This document shows positions 1-10,414 of a stretch of DNA of 57,303 nt, one piece after another. The number at the start of each line of letters is the position of its first letter. The first letter of the stretch is position 1. The DNA comes from Lapidilactobacillus mulanensis (GTDB taxonomy: Bacteria; Bacillota; Bacilli; Lactobacillales; Lactobacillaceae). The stretch is taken from positions 1 through 57,303 of the forward strand of contig NZ_RHOW01000013.1 of assembly GCF_003946215.1 (NCBI RefSeq). Direction: 5' to 3'. A program made the translations under genes and the position numbers. The notes below the pieces were generated by a model, which was not told the origin of the DNA, ran no database searches, and worked only from the letters and a program-made list of their open reading frames with translations.

Positions 1-93
1 TGCCGTTCAAGAATGTGCATAAACACTTTAATTATTTGATTGTCCTCTTGACAGGAGCCGAGCCATCATTTCTTTTTTTGCGAAAAATTATCT

Positions 94-975
94 CTACTTG
101 AAATTAATTGAATACTTAGCTTTAAATTCACCGGCTGGATCAAGTTTATTGATCCCCTTTTTCTCGGTCAATTCGCCTGAAGTATCGATCGAATCAGCGA
201 TTCCCCACCAAGGCTCTAAACAAATATAATCGCCTTTTTTCGGATAAGCAGACCAAATACCGAGGAATGGGGCATCCTTAGTTTTCAGCGTGACGCTATG
301 TTCGGTTTTGTCAGACAAAATTTGAATTTCATTTTCGTCATTCAATTGGAAAATCAAGGCATCATTTTTGAAAATCTCGTGGTCGACTTGCCAATCAACA
401 TCCGTCGGAGCCAAGGTACGATGTTCGAAATCGATTCCGCCTTGTGGATTGAGCGGAATTTGAATGCGGCTCTTACTAGGCTTGAAGCGCATGAAATAAT
501 CGTCAAACTTCAGATCATCAGTCAACGGCACTCTAAAGGCAGGATGACCACCGACACTGAAGTAAAGTGGCTCGGTCGAACTTGGATTGGTTACATAATA
601 CGTCACTTTGAGCAATTGATTGATCAAAGCGTACTTAACTCGGAATTCAAAACTGAACGGATAAACCGCGTGTGAGGCTTCTGAATCTTTCAGCAAGAAA
701 GTAATACTGTGATCCGTTTGACGTTCTACCGCAAACTCTTGATCACGCGCAAATCCATGTTGTGTTAAATGATAAGTTTTCCCCTGATAGGTGTACTCGT
801 CATTCTTCAACTTACCAACAATTGGGAAAAGCACTGGCGCATGACGCCCCCAAACCGCTGGATCTGCTTGCCACAAATACTCATAGTCATTATGTTGACC
901 AACGACGCTCTGTAATTCGGCGCCCAAGGTCTCAATTTTGATCCGATAAAATTCATTACTTAATTCAATCTGCAT
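94..975 (-). CDS. aldose 1-epimerase family protein (LacX-like)
   Basis: 293-aa cytosolic protein resembling the galactose-mutarotase-like (aldose 1-epimerase, LacX) family, which interconverts sugar anomers. Visible family marks are a strand-rich N-terminal half, the segment FPIVGKLKNDEY near residue 50 and GGHPAF near residue 145, whose His lies where family members have a catalytic or substrate-contacting residue. The sugar specificity cannot be read. The ATG at 975 is chosen because GGGTGA lies 6 nt upstream; an in-frame GTG three codons earlier has no better site. It follows hslU by 15 bp on the same strand and may be the last gene of that run. The first 93 bases of the window hold no gene I can support. 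Confidence 0.85.
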   Translation of the reverse strand: MQIELSNEFYRIKIETLGAELQSVVGQHNDYEYLWQADPAVWGRHAPVLFPIVGKLKNDEYTYQGKTYHLTQHGFARDQEFAVERQTDHSITFLLKDSEASHAVYPFSFEFRVKYALINQLLKVTYYVTNPSSTEPLYFSVGGHPAFRVPLTDDLKFDDYFMRFKPSKSRIQIPLNPQGGIDFEHRTLAPTDVDWQVDHEIFKNDALIFQLNDENEIQILSDKTEHSVTLKTKDAPFLGIWSAYPKKGDYICLEPWWGIADSIDTSGELTEKKGINKLDPAGEFKAKYSINFK

Positions 976-990
976 TACGTTCACCCGCCA

Positions 991-2403
991 TTAAAGAATA
1001 TATTTGCTTAGATCTTGATCGGCAACAATATCATCGATCCGATCAGAAACATATTGTTCCGTGAGCAAGACTTCACCCATTTGCATATCTGGCCCGTCGA
1101 ACAGCACTTCTTCAAGCACTTTTTCGAGGATGGTTGAAAGACGACGCGCACCAATATTATCACTCCGTTTATTGACCTCGTCGGCAGTTTCAGCGATTTT
1201 TTCGATAGCCTCTTTGGTAAAGGTCAATTTCACACCGTCGGCACCAACCAACGCAATGTATTGCTTGATCAATGCGGATCGAGGTTCAGTCAAGATTTGA
1301 ATGAAATCGGCTTTGGTCAAGTCATTTAGCTCGACTCGAATTGGAAAACGACCTTGTAATTCAGGAATCAGATCACTCGGTTTACTTTGTGCAAATGCGC
1401 CGGATCCGACGAACAAGACGTGGCTCGTATCTAAAGGACCATATTTCGTGTTCACTTGCGAACCTTCAACAATTGGTAAGATATCGCGCTGAACACCTTC
1501 ACGGGAAACGTCGCCAGAATTATTTTGTTTGCGAGAAGTTAACTTGTCGATTTCGTCAATAAAAATAATCCCATCATCTTGGGCGCGGCGAATCGCGCGT
1601 TGATACAAATCATCTTGATTGACAAGTTTCTCAGAATACTGACGGACTAAGATTTCGCGTGCTTCCTTAACTGGCAACGTCCGTGAAATCTTGCGTTTCG
1701 GTGCCAGTTGACCGAGCATATCACCCATATCAACACCCATGCTGCCCATCATTTCATTCATTTGGTTCGTCTTTTTCGGTTCTTCAACCTTGATCGTCAC
1801 TTCGCGGTTTTCGAGCAAGCCCCGATCGAGTTTCTCGGCAAGATCCATTCGTTGTTCTAAAATTTCCTTGGAAACTTCTTGCGAATCATTATCATCCTGA
1901 TCTTGATTAGGAACTGGCTGTTGCATCAGCTGATTCATCATTTGCATCATGTTATTGGGCTGTTTTTGTTGCTTCTCTTTACGTTCGCTAGGTGCTAATA
2001 AACGGATCAACTTTTTATCGGCTTCTTTAGTTGCTTGACCGCGAACCTGATCGTAAGCTTCATTTTGCTCGATGGTCACCGCAGTGTCAGCCAAATCACG
2101 AACCATTGCTTCCACGTCGCGGCCAACATAGCCAACTTCAGTAAATTTAGTTGCTTCAACCTTAACAAATGGCGCGTTGACAATTGCGGCTAACCGACGC
2201 GCAATCTCGGTCTTACCAACACCAGTCGGTCCGATCATCAAAAGGTTTTTCGGGGTAATATCTTTTTGCATCTGCTCATTGAGCTGGTGACGTCGATAAC
2301 GATTATAAAGCGCAATCGCCACCGCCCGCTTGGCCGCATGTTGGCCAATTACATACTCATCAAGAGCAGCAACGATCTCTTTAGGTGTTTTTTCTAAAGC
2401 CAT
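991..2403 (-). CDS. hslU: HslU, ATPase subunit of the HslUV protease
   Basis: 470-aa AAA+ unfoldase (ClpY) that feeds proteins into the HslV peptidase. Walker A GPTGVGKTE lies near residue 60, the pore loop GYVGRD near residue 90, and Walker B IIFIDEIDKL after the intermediate domain. The I-domain carries a Met/Gln-rich stretch. The C-terminus DLSKYIL is the tail that docks into HslV. The frame is open 30 codons further upstream, but the start MALEKTP at 2403 has AAAGGAGT at the right distance and gives the normal family length. It lies downstream of hslV, but the usual short gap is replaced by 168 bp holding a long palindrome. Confidence 0.97.
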   Translation of the reverse strand: MALEKTPKEIVAALDEYVIGQHAAKRAVAIALYNRYRRHQLNEQMQKDITPKNLLMIGPTGVGKTEIARRLAAIVNAPFVKVEATKFTEVGYVGRDVEAMVRDLADTAVTIEQNEAYDQVRGQATKEADKKLIRLLAPSERKEKQQKQPNNMMQMMNQLMQQPVPNQDQDDNDSQEVSKEILEQRMDLAEKLDRGLLENREVTIKVEEPKKTNQMNEMMGSMGVDMGDMLGQLAPKRKISRTLPVKEAREILVRQYSEKLVNQDDLYQRAIRRAQDDGIIFIDEIDKLTSRKQNNSGDVSREGVQRDILPIVEGSQVNTKYGPLDTSHVLFVGSGAFAQSKPSDLIPELQGRFPIRVELNDLTKADFIQILTEPRSALIKQYIALVGADGVKLTFTKEAIEKIAETADEVNKRSDNIGARRLSTILEKVLEEVLFDGPDMQMGEVLLTEQYVSDRIDDIVADQDLSKYIL

Positions 2404-2420
2404 AGGAAACTCCTTTTTGT

Positions 2421-2534
2421 AAGTTGTGAGCCGCCACGGGTTGAAATCAAGCATTAACTCGGCTTTAGATAAAATCCTGCTTTTGGATTTCATCTAAAGC
2501 CAGTTAAGCGGAAATTTCAGTGGTGGCGAACACG
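2421..2534. repeat. long imperfect palindrome between hslV and hslU (copy 1 of a dispersed family)
   Basis: This 114-bp segment folds into one long hairpin. The inner stem pairs GGCTTTAGAT-a-AAATCC (2461-2477) with GGATTT-c-ATCTAAAGCC (2485-2501). A middle stem pairs TTAACT with AGTTAA, and an outer stem pairs GCCAC..TTGAAAT with ATTTCAGTGG..GC. The outer arms match, in inverse orientation, a second copy at 31391-31518, while the inner stem sequence differs but keeps its pairing. That is the behaviour of a mobile palindromic intergenic element rather than a gene. It lies in the transcribed hslV-hslU spacer, so it could affect mRNA stability or the subunit ratio (inference). Confidence 0.8.
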
Positions 2535-2571
2535 TTTATACTTCGTTCATCCACAGATACTTTCTCGCTGA

Positions 2572-3102
2572 TTAATCCGTGAATTGATCCGTAATGATTT
2601 CTTGATTCGTGAAAATATCGATAGATGACGCAATTTCGATGGCTTCATGAGCGATCTCTTGTGCAGTCATGTCTGGTGAATGCCGCGTCATCGCAATAGC
2701 AGCCGCTTGGGCAAAATTCCCACCAGAACCAATCGCAATCACGTTCTCATCTGGTTCGATCACTTCACCGTTGCCCGAAATCAGCAATAAATGCTGCTTG
2801 TCAAAAGCAATCAACATGGCTTCTAGCTTCTGCAATGTGGGGTCTTTACGCCAATCCTGTGCTAATTCAACGGCAGAGCGACGCAAATCGCCACTATAAG
2901 TACTTAATTTCTTTTCAAACCAGTCAGTCAAAGTGAATGCATCCGCAACGCCGCCGGCAAAACCGATGATGACGCGATTGTCGAAAATACGACGAACTTT
3001 ATGTGCGCTTGCCTTCATAATATATTTCTCGCCCATAGTCACTTGACCATCACCTGCGATGGCGATTTGTCCTTGATGCTTTACTGCAACGATTGTTGTC
3101 AT
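2572..3102 (-). CDS. hslV: HslV, peptidase subunit of the HslUV protease
   Basis: 176-aa proteasome-like threonine peptidase (ClpQ) that forms the degradation chamber capped by HslU. It starts M-TTIVAVKHQG. Once the Met is removed, the exposed Thr is the catalytic nucleophile of the family. GDGQVTMG and the GSGGNFAQAAA segment are characteristic. The start at 3102 is preceded by GAGGATTCGAA. It begins 9 bp after the stop of xerC, so xerC-hslV(-hslU) forms the operon order seen in many Firmicutes (codW/xerC-hslVU). Length and motifs are complete. Confidence 0.97.
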   Translation of the reverse strand: MTTIVAVKHQGQIAIAGDGQVTMGEKYIMKASAHKVRRIFDNRVIIGFAGGVADAFTLTDWFEKKLSTYSGDLRRSAVELAQDWRKDPTLQKLEAMLIAFDKQHLLLISGNGEVIEPDENVIAIGSGGNFAQAAAIAMTRHSPDMTAQEIAHEAIEIASSIDIFTNQEIITDQFTD

Positions 3103-3111
3103 TTCGAATCC

Positions 3112-4038
3112 TCACTTATCTGTATTTTTTTCTTTAGCTCTGGGAAAATACTGTTGATAATCAGCTTGTAAATGTTGCATGGTCACGTGTGTGTAAATTT
3201 GGGTCGTCGACAAACTAGCGTGACCTAATAATTCCTGCACAGTTCGCAAATCGGCGCCGTGGTTCAACATTTGGGTGGCAAAAGTGTGGCGCAACATATG
3301 CGGATGAATGTCGCTAGTCAGACTCGATTTTTTAATCACCTGATCTAAGACATAAGCGATCCCGCGTGACGTGATCTGTTTTCCAAGTTGGTTCACGAAA
3401 ACATAATCGTGTTGCACTGGCGTTTTACCATTCATTAACTTGACTCGACCATCTGCTAAGTATTGTGTTAACGCATTTTTGGCATGATGTCCAAAGGGAA
3501 CGTACCGATCCTTGTTGCCTTTACCGTGAACGAGAACAATTTGCATATCTAAATCCAACTGACCGATCGTCAATTGGCTGACTTCGCTGACCCGCATACC
3601 TGTTGCATAAAACAATTCTAACAAAGCTCGATTACGTTGGGTCAAAGGTTCATCGCCTTGAACCGCTAAAAACAAAGCGTCCATTTCTTTTTCGTAAAAG
3701 AAACGAGGTAAGGTTTTCGCCTGTCCCTTGATTTGGATAGACGTAAACGGGTTTTGTACAACTAGTTTATGGTTTTCCAAGAAGCGATAAAAGGACCTTA
3801 AGGCGGATATTTTGCGGCTGATCGAACTTCTGGCTAATTTTTTCTGGGTTAAATCGGCTAAATAGGTTTCGACTTCGTAACGTTGAACGTCTCGGTACGA
3901 CTTTAAGCCGCCGTTTTGTTCAAGAAAGTCTGTAAATTCATTGATGTCGTCTAAGTAGGCTATTTTTGTGAGCTCGGAATAGTGTCGTTCAACGATCAAA
4001 TAACGCGAAAATTCTTCCAGCCACTTTGTTTCTGCCAT
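3112..4038 (-). CDS. xerC: tyrosine recombinase XerC
   Basis: 308-aa site-specific recombinase that with a XerD partner resolves chromosome dimers at dif. It has an N-terminal SAM-like core-binding domain (about residues 1-90) and a C-terminal catalytic domain with Arg in ATGMRVSE, Lys in HGKGNKDR, H-x-x-R in HMLRHTFA, His in LLGHASL and the nucleophile Tyr in TQIYTH. The start at 4038 (MAETKW) has TGGAGGC upstream; a longer frame adds six codons without a site. It is called XerC rather than XerD from its position upstream of hslV. A XerD candidate lies at 45022-45909. Confidence 0.93.
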   Translation of the reverse strand: MAETKWLEEFSRYLIVERHYSELTKIAYLDDINEFTDFLEQNGGLKSYRDVQRYEVETYLADLTQKKLARSSISRKISALRSFYRFLENHKLVVQNPFTSIQIKGQAKTLPRFFYEKEMDALFLAVQGDEPLTQRNRALLELFYATGMRVSEVSQLTIGQLDLDMQIVLVHGKGNKDRYVPFGHHAKNALTQYLADGRVKLMNGKTPVQHDYVFVNQLGKQITSRGIAYVLDQVIKKSSLTSDIHPHMLRHTFATQMLNHGADLRTVQELLGHASLSTTQIYTHVTMQHLQADYQQYFPRAKEKNTDK

Positions 4039-4104
4039 AAAAAAGCCTCCATCCAATATATATACTTTAACATATTGTCTGCAGGTTTCGAGTAAAAACT
4101 CTTT

Positions 4105-5418
4105 TTAATTAACGGTTTGTGCCGTTTCGGCGATTAATGCCAGCGCACGATCTGCCAGTGCTTGCTGCCGAGCTTTTTTATCACGGATCTGTGTTGGTAA
4201 TCCGGGGAAAATACCAAAGTTAGCATTCATCGGTTGGAAATGTTTCGCACTCGCATGGGTGATATAGTGTGCCATTGAACCCATTGCAGTTGCTGGTGGC
4301 AAGGTCAGCGGTTCTCGATCTGTTGCTAAACGAGCGGCATTAATGCCAGCTAACAAGCCACTTGCGGCACTCTCCACATACCCTTCAACACCTGTCATTT
4401 GACCGGCGAAAAACAGTTGCGGATTTTTCAGTGACTGGTAAGTCGGCGCCAACAATTCTGGTGAACTCATGAAAGTGTTCTGGTGCATGACACCATAGCG
4501 AACGAATTCGGCGTTTTCCAAACCAGGGATCAAACGGAAAACACGCCGTTGTTCACCCCACTTCAAATGTGTCTGAAAGCCAACAAGGTTATAAAGACTC
4601 CCGGCAGCATTATCCTGACGCAATTGAACCACCGCATAAGGTCGTTCACCCGTCCGCGGATTCTCCAAGCCAACTGGTTTCAGAGGCCCGAATAACATCG
4701 TCTTCGCCCCACGCCGAGCCATGACTTCGATCGGCATGCAGCCTTCAAAGACTTTATCATCCTCGAAGCCATGCAATTCAGCCTGTTCTGCGTGCGCCAA
4801 TTCATGCTGAAAGGTTTCAAATTGCTCCCTGTTCATTGGACAATTCAAATAGGCAGCCTCACCTTTATCGTAGCGAGACTTTAAATACACCTGGTCAAAG
4901 TCGATCGATTCTTTCGTGATGATCGGCGCAGCAGCATCGAAGAAATGCAAACCGTCAACGCCATTAAATTTCTGAATCGTCTCGGCCAACGCGGATGAGG
5001 TCAAAGGACCCGTCGCCACAACAGTGATACCTTCAGGAAACTCGCTAAGTTCTTCATTGACGATTTCAACGTTAGGTAACTGTCGTAAAGTCTCGGTAAT
5101 TTGCTCCGAAAACTGATCGCGATCGACCGCCAAAGCACCGCCGGCAGGAACCGCATTTTCGTCGGCCACCTTCATCACCAACGAGTCCAGTTGACGCATT
5201 TCTTCTTTGAGCAAACCGACAGCATTCGTGACTTGATTGGCGCGCAATGAATTCGTACACACTAACTCGGCAAACTGAGCCGTGTGATGTGCGGGCGTGC
5301 TTTTCACCGGCCGCATTTCAAATAAGCGGACTTTGACACCACGTTTGGCAATTTGCCAAGCGGCTTCAGAGCCAGCCAAGCCAGCACCGACAACATTTAC
5401 AACAGGTTCATTCGTCAT
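4105..5418 (-). CDS. trmFO: TrmFO, folate/FAD-dependent tRNA m5U54 methyltransferase
   Basis: 437-aa flavoprotein (formerly Gid) that methylates U54 in the tRNA T-loop using methylenetetrahydrofolate. The N-terminal FAD fingerprint is [19 protein letters not shown] near residue 53 and GCMPIE near residue 226 carry the two family cysteines involved in catalysis, and a C-terminal [16 protein letters not shown] closes the FAD site. It begins 19 bp after topA and is followed by xerC, the usual topA-trmFO-xerC-hslVU order. The start at 5418 has GAGGT 8 nt upstream. Confidence 0.97.
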   Translation of the reverse strand: MTNEPVVNVVGAGLAGSEAAWQIAKRGVKVRLFEMRPVKSTPAHHTAQFAELVCTNSLRANQVTNAVGLLKEEMRQLDSLVMKVADENAVPAGGALAVDRDQFSEQITETLRQLPNVEIVNEELSEFPEGITVVATGPLTSSALAETIQKFNGVDGLHFFDAAAPIITKESIDFDQVYLKSRYDKGEAAYLNCPMNREQFETFQHELAHAEQAELHGFEDDKVFEGCMPIEVMARRGAKTMLFGPLKPVGLENPRTGERPYAVVQLRQDNAAGSLYNLVGFQTHLKWGEQRRVFRLIPGLENAEFVRYGVMHQNTFMSSPELLAPTYQSLKNPQLFFAGQMTGVEGYVESAASGLLAGINAARLATDREPLTLPPATAMGSMAHYITHASAKHFQPMNANFGIFPGLPTQIRDKKARQQALADRALALIAETAQTVN

Positions 5419-5437
5419 TTAGATAACCTCATTCGGA

Positions 5438-7513
5438 TTATTTTTGAACTTGTTCTTCATAATCGCCGTTAGGACAAATCACTTGGCGACCGCCTTTAAC
5501 TTTTTTCTCAACTAAATAATGGCCATCGACTGGGCAATCACGACCAACTGGCTTGTCCCAATTGACGAAATCACAGTCAGGGAAACGAGAACAGCCATAA
5601 AAGATCCGATTGCGTTTCGACTTACGTTCGATAACTTGACCCTTGCCACACTTGGGACAAATTACGCCGATTTCTTTAACGATTGCCTTGGTATTTCGGC
5701 AATCAGGGAAACGACTACAAGCATAGAATTTACCGAAACGGCCCATTTTGATCACCATTGGTGCCCCACAAATATCACAATCAAAACCAGCGGGTTCATC
5801 TTTGATCTGAACTTTTTCGATGCCGGTTTCGGCTTTATCTAATTCTTGGGCAAATGGCCGATAATAGCGGTCCACAACTTTGACCCAATTTTCTTGACCG
5901 GCTTCAACGCCATCTAGGTCGTCTTCCAGTTTGGCAGTAAAATCGATATTAACAATATCTGGGAAAAATTCTTCGATCAGCTTATCAACGATTTCACCTA
6001 ATTCAGTCGGTTCAAAACTTTTACCGTTTAACTTCACGTAATAACGCTTCTGAATCGTATCGATCGTTGGTGAATAGGTTGACGGACGACCAACGCCATT
6101 TTCTTCCAGTGCCTTGACTAAACTTGCTTCGGTATAGCGTGCGGGTGGCTGAGTAAAATGTTGCTGGGGATCGGTTTTAACCAGTTTAACTTGATCACCC
6201 ACAGCTAAGTCAGGTAATAGATTATCCTTGGAATCATCGCTGCTGCCTTGATAAACTTTGGTGAAACCAGCAAATTTCATCTGCGATCCGTTGGCACGGA
6301 AAATCACACCATTTTGTTCCAAATTAACGGTAACAGTATCGTAAATCGCTGGTGTCATTTGACTAGCCAGAAAACGGGACCAAATTAATTGATAGAGACG
6401 CATCTGATCTCGCGTTAAAACGTCCTTCAAAGATTCAGGTGTCCGTGTCACCGAGCTTGGACGAATCGCTTCGTGGGCGTCCTGCGCCCCTTCTGGATTC
6501 TTCGTCTTGTGGAGTTTAGTCGCGGAATATTCTTCGCCGATATTTTCATGTAAATAAGTTGCGGCCTCATGTTTGGCAATGCTAGAAATTCGTGTGGAGT
6601 CTGTCCGCATATAAGTGATCAGACCAACAGTTCCTTGCTTGCCCAGACTAATTCCTTCATACAATTGTTGTGCCAACATCATCGTTTTGCGAGTCTTGAA
6701 ATTCAGACGACGGTTAGCTTCCTGTTGTAATGAACTCGTTGTGAATGGCGCAGCCGGGAAGCGTTTACGCTCTTTCTTAGTGACGCTGGTAATCGCAAAA
6801 GGTTTTTTCTTATCGACTTTTTTGAGAACGGCTTGAACGGCATCATTGTCGGCTAACGGTTGCTTCTTACCGTCGAAACCGTAGAAATTGGCTGCAAATT
6901 TTTTGTCGCGACCTTTTTGGAATTCTGATGCCAGACTCCAGTATTCTTCAGGCACAAAGGCTTCAATGGCGCGCTCACGATCGATCACTAATTTCAGTGC
7001 AACCGATTGAACCCGCCCTGCTGACAGCCCTTTTTTGACCTTTGCCCACAAAATTGGACTGATCGAATAGCCAACTAGACGGTCCAAGATCCGCCGTGCT
7101 TGTTGGGCGTCCACTAAATTCATGTCGATGCTGCGAGGTGTCTTAAAGGCATTCTTAACGGCATCTTTGGTAATTTCGTTAAAGACAACGCGATTATCCG
7201 CACCCGGATCGAGATCGAGAATATGCGAGACGTGCCAAGCAATAGCCTCACCTTCACGATCGGGATCGGCTGCCAGATAAATATTATCGGCTTTTTTCGC
7301 TGCCGTCTTCAGACTTTTAATGGTATCGCCTTTACCGCGAATATTAATATAACGAGGTTGATAATCATGCTCAATGTCAATGCTCATCTGACTTTTGGGC
7401 AAATCACGAATATGGCCTAAACTAGCAACGACCTTATAATTTTTACCCAAATATTTCTCAATGGTTTTGGCTTTTGCTGGGGATTCCACAATAACAAGAT
7501 TTTTGGTGGCCAT
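5438..7513 (-). CDS. topA: DNA topoisomerase I
   Basis: 691-aa type IA topoisomerase that relaxes negative supercoils. The Toprim domain opens with [17 protein letters not shown] and carries [12 protein letters not shown]. The active-site region is [14 protein letters not shown] (Tyr nucleophile near residue 300). The C-terminus has two full four-Cys zinc ribbons ([28 protein letters not shown]) and a partial third one. The start at 7513 has GAAAGGAG upstream; the 8-codon extension is rejected. It is transcribed from a strong promoter at 7587-7616 and leads trmFO-xerC-hslVU. Confidence 0.97.
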   Translation of the reverse strand: MATKNLVIVESPAKAKTIEKYLGKNYKVVASLGHIRDLPKSQMSIDIEHDYQPRYINIRGKGDTIKSLKTAAKKADNIYLAADPDREGEAIAWHVSHILDLDPGADNRVVFNEITKDAVKNAFKTPRSIDMNLVDAQQARRILDRLVGYSISPILWAKVKKGLSAGRVQSVALKLVIDRERAIEAFVPEEYWSLASEFQKGRDKKFAANFYGFDGKKQPLADNDAVQAVLKKVDKKKPFAITSVTKKERKRFPAAPFTTSSLQQEANRRLNFKTRKTMMLAQQLYEGISLGKQGTVGLITYMRTDSTRISSIAKHEAATYLHENIGEEYSATKLHKTKNPEGAQDAHEAIRPSSVTRTPESLKDVLTRDQMRLYQLIWSRFLASQMTPAIYDTVTVNLEQNGVIFRANGSQMKFAGFTKVYQGSSDDSKDNLLPDLAVGDQVKLVKTDPQQHFTQPPARYTEASLVKALEENGVGRPSTYSPTIDTIQKRYYVKLNGKSFEPTELGEIVDKLIEEFFPDIVNIDFTAKLEDDLDGVEAGQENWVKVVDRYYRPFAQELDKAETGIEKVQIKDEPAGFDCDICGAPMVIKMGRFGKFYACSRFPDCRNTKAIVKEIGVICPKCGKGQVIERKSKRNRIFYGCSRFPDCDFVNWDKPVGRDCPVDGHYLVEKKVKGGRQVICPNGDYEEQVQK

Positions 7514-7586
7514 GCAAAAACTCCTTTCTTGATCCAATCACACTATTATGAATCTCCGAAAATACCGACGATTCAAATCGGAAATA

Positions 7587-7616
7587 ATCATAAGCTAGAT
7601 TTTATCAAATTGTCAA
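7587..7616 (-). promoter_or_regulatory. sigma-A type promoter of topA
   Basis: On the minus strand a perfect -35 TTGACA (7611-7616) is followed by 18 nt and then -10 TATGAT (7587-7592), about 70-80 nt before the topA start. The rest of the 7514-7825 interval between topA and dprA has a weak inverted repeat (CAGGC/GCCTG around 7630-7655) and no ORF I can support. Confidence 0.7.
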
Positions 7617-7825
7617 CCATTAGAAATCAGGCAATCAAAAAATAGCCTGACCAAGTCATTAAAAAGAGCTTTGATTAGGCAGATATATTCAGCTGAGAAA
7701 TCCCTTGAAAACTTGAGAGCGGTCACATCATTGTCGGACTTACTGGAATTTGGAGGCACTACTAACTGAGGCGGTATTTTATTTTTCGGTCCAGGTAAAT
7801 ATTTATTAATTTAATGATCATGTAC

Positions 7826-8674
7826 TCAGACTTGATAGGCCTGAAAATCGGTCAAAATATCTTGAGCAGTCAATACTGGCGTTGCGCCAGCCTGAATTAA
7901 TTGATTCGTTCCTTCTGATTCTTCATCCAGAATACGACCAGGAATTGCAAAGACATTACGATTCTCCTGCAACGCCAAATTAGCCGTGATTAATGAGCCG
8001 CTCCTTCTGCGAGCCTCCGTCACCACCACGGCTTCCGATAAACCAGCGATGATCCGATTGCGCTGAGGAAAATGGAAACGTCGTGGTGGATCACCAGGCA
8101 AATATTCCGACAGCAATAAACCTTGCTGACTAATAATCTGTTGCAAGGGGGTATTTTGGGGCGGATAAACAAGATCCACCCCATTGCCGATCACCGCGAT
8201 CGTTTTGCCTTTAGCCGACAGCGTTTCTTGATGGACTAACATGTCAACACCCACTGCCAGCCCACTGACAGTCACGAGTTGATGATTCACTAATTCGGGA
8301 ATGATTTTCCGTAAGCACGTCTGACTATATGGTGTACATTTCCGCGCACCCACAATGCCAACTTTTCGCGACTTCAACAACTCCCGCTGCCCTCGATAAA
8401 AAAGGATGATCGGTGGTTCGTAGATTTCCGCCAATTCCAACGGATAATCCGCATCTAAAATCGTCAAGTATTGCTCCGAAATCTTCCGGTTGTTTCCATG
8501 AGATAAATAGCCTGGGAAAAATTCGAGATGCGCACGCAAATAAGTGTTCACTTCTACCCAAGTTGTTTCTGCTGTAAATGGCGCAGTTGCCAGTGCTTTC
8601 GCCAATAATAGTTGATCATGATACCGCCAATATTGATTCGTTTTAGCGGCCAACAAAATTTCATTTTTATTCAA
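7826..8674 (-). CDS. dprA: DprA/Smf, DNA-processing protein A
   Basis: 282-aa ssDNA-binding protein that loads RecA on incoming DNA in transformation. The Rossmann-like core shows VGIVGARKCTPYSQ, TVSGLAVGVDMLVHQ, IAVIGNGVDLVYPPQN, the FHFPQRNRIIAGLS signature and SGSLITANLALQENR. The frame can start at a GTG (8683), but the TTG at 8674 has AGGTGA 7 nt upstream, so the TTG is preferred; the difference is three residues. It follows rnhB and rbgA on the same strand, a common Firmicutes order. Competence itself cannot be inferred from this one gene. Confidence 0.9.
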   Translation of the reverse strand: MNKNEILLAAKTNQYWRYHDQLLLAKALATAPFTAETTWVEVNTYLRAHLEFFPGYLSHGNNRKISEQYLTILDADYPLELAEIYEPPIILFYRGQRELLKSRKVGIVGARKCTPYSQTCLRKIIPELVNHQLVTVSGLAVGVDMLVHQETLSAKGKTIAVIGNGVDLVYPPQNTPLQQIISQQGLLLSEYLPGDPPRRFHFPQRNRIIAGLSEAVVVTEARRRSGSLITANLALQENRNVFAIPGRILDEESEGTNQLIQAGATPVLTAQDILTDFQAYQV

Positions 8675-8725
8675 AAAAATCACCTACTCTTAATTACACC
8701 AGAATAGATGATTTCCCTTTTAAAT

Positions 8726-9487
8726 TTATAAATATTGATGAACCGGACTAAAACTGTGACGATGAATTGGCGTCGGCCCCAATTCAGCCAGGCCAGCCAA
8801 ATGTTTCTGCGTACCATAACCGGCATTGTGGGCAAAATCGTAACCCGGATAAACGTGATCGTACATACCCATTAAATGATCACGAACTTGCTTGGCAACG
8901 ATACTGGCTGCGGCAATGCTCGCTGATTTTTGATCGCCTTTGATCAACTTTTGTTGTGGGAGATCAACGGGCACATGCATCGCATCCACTAACAGAAAGT
9001 TAGGGTGAAAATGTAAGTCATTAACTGCTTGAGCCATCGCCAGTTCGGTAGCGTGATAAATATTTTCGCGGTCAATTGTCGGTGCGTCACAAATGCCGAT
9101 GCTTAAATCGACCGCCACGCCGAGGATCTCTAAATATAGCTCTTCCCGTTTGCTCGCCGATAATTGTTTCGAATCATTCACGTCGAGTAACTGAAAATCG
9201 TGGGGCAAGATGACTGCTGCCGTAATCACTGGACCAGCCAGCGGTCCCCGACCAACTTCATCGATGCCGGCGATCAACGGATACTGTGGCCATAATTGTT
9301 TTTCGAGGCGTAAGCGTTCTGCTAGCGCCTGTTGACGAGCCTGTACCTGTGCCTGCCGTCTTTGAAACTGTTTCAAGGCTAGTTGTACCCCTTTGCGTGG
9401 GTCGGCCGCCAGCACGGTTAAACGCTCCAAATCAGGCGTCATTAAAAGTTCGGCTTTAATTTGGGCAATCGACTCCGACTCACTCAC
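8726..9487 (-). CDS. rnhB: ribonuclease HII
   Basis: 253-aa enzyme that cuts the RNA strand of RNA-DNA hybrids and single ribonucleotides in DNA. An N-terminal extension of about 70 residues precedes the catalytic core, which opens with [16 protein letters not shown] (first Asp-Glu of the DEDD set) and continues with [25 protein letters not shown] and [15 protein letters not shown]. It overlaps the stop of rbgA by 4 nt (ATGA), so translation is probably coupled to rbgA. Confidence 0.96.
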   Translation of the reverse strand: MSESESIAQIKAELLMTPDLERLTVLAADPRKGVQLALKQFQRRQAQVQARQQALAERLRLEKQLWPQYPLIAGIDEVGRGPLAGPVITAAVILPHDFQLLDVNDSKQLSASKREELYLEILGVAVDLSIGICDAPTIDRENIYHATELAMAQAVNDLHFHPNFLLVDAMHVPVDLPQQKLIKGDQKSASIAAASIVAKQVRDHLMGMYDHVYPGYDFAHNAGYGTQKHLAGLAELGPTPIHRHSFSPVHQYL

Positions 9488-10347
9488 GGTCTGATCACCT
9501 GTGATTCCACCGGCGGTTGTTCCAAGGTCAAGCGTCCCAACGCACCACGCCGATAATCTAGAATGATTTTAGTCGACATGCGATCAAAATCATCGCGATA
9601 GCCATATTTTTTCGTCATTGCCAATAATAAATCTGGATCGCTTAGTTTCAACTGCTCGGCAGTCATACCGTAAACTTTCGGTATGACGTTTGGATAATTG
9701 GCTCTCAAAAAATGGATGGCAAACAAGGCGATATCATCTTCGTGATACAACCCTTCTTTAATTGCGCCAGTCAAAGCCAACTTTTGGCCGATCAATTCAT
9801 CTTCAAACTTGGGCCATAAAACACCCGGTGTGTCGAGAATTTCTAAGTTCTGTTTGGTCTTCAACCAATTTTGATTTTTAGTCACACCAGGGCGATTTCC
9901 TGTAACAGCCACATTTTTACCGACTAAGCGGTTCAGAAATGTTGACTTGCCCGAATTCGGAATACCGATACACATTGCTCGGATCACCGAAGATTGGATG
10001 CCACGCTCATGCTGGAGTTTTAATTTATCCGCCAACATTTCGTTGGCAATTTTTAACAGTGGACCGAGCGGTTGTTTGTGTTGCGAATCGGTTGTTAAAA
10101 CCGGCAAACCATTATCTTGATAATAATTTTTCCAGGCCGACGTTAACCGTTCATCCGCCAGATCCGTCTTATTTAAAACTAGCAGATGTGCCTTCTGTTG
10201 AACGAGTTCATTCAACATCGGATTACGGGAACTTTCAGGAATGCGCGCATCACTAATTTCGATCACTAAATCAACTAACTTTAATTGCTCTTGGATATGA
10301 CGGCGCGCCTTGGCCATATGACCCGGAAACCATTGAATAGTTGCCAT
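9484..10347 (-). CDS. rbgA: RbgA (YlqF), ribosome biogenesis GTPase
   Basis: 287-aa circularly permuted GTPase needed for late 50S assembly. The N-terminus [16 protein letters not shown] is the RbgA signature. The GTPase motifs run in permuted order: NKTDLAD (G4), then [14 protein letters not shown] (P-loop), then DTPG (G3). The ATG at 10347 has AAAGGGG 9 nt upstream; the 61-codon upstream extension runs into the att region and is rejected. The gene is intact, but its first codons and ribosome binding site appear to come from the integrated element; the previous start lies at 22492-22512. Transcription now has to come from the 136 bp before the integrase stop, or by read-through from int. Confidence 0.95.
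   Translation of the reverse strand: MATIQWFPGHMAKARRHIQEQLKLVDLVIEISDARIPESSRNPMLNELVQQKAHLLVLNKTDLADERLTSAWKNYYQDNGLPVLTTDSQHKQPLGPLLKIANEMLADKLKLQHERGIQSSVIRAMCIGIPNSGKSTFLNRLVGKNVAVTGNRPGVTKNQNWLKTKQNLEILDTPGVLWPKFEDELIGQKLALTGAIKEGLYHEDDIALFAIHFLRANYPNVIPKVYGMTAEQLKLSDPDLLLAMTKKYGYRDDFDRMSTKIILDYRRGALGRLTLEQPPVESQVIRP
10329..10338. other. att site, left junction
   Basis: ACCATTGAAT on the plus strand, which on the gene strand covers ATTCAATGGT, codons 4-6 of rbgA plus one base. The same ten bases recur at the right junction, and similarity continues as xGTxxxCAT up to the start codon in both. This position would be the crossover region of the integrase (inference). Confidence 0.65.
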
Positions 10348-10414
10348 AGTGTATATCCCCTTTCGTAGCAAGGCTTTCAAGCTCTTGCTCTGATAAATTT
10401 TCTTAATGGTACCA

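Noticed and set aside
2404-2493. 30-codon N-terminal extension of HslU
   Set aside because: It reads through the palindrome; the family start MALEKTP has a perfect ribosome binding site.
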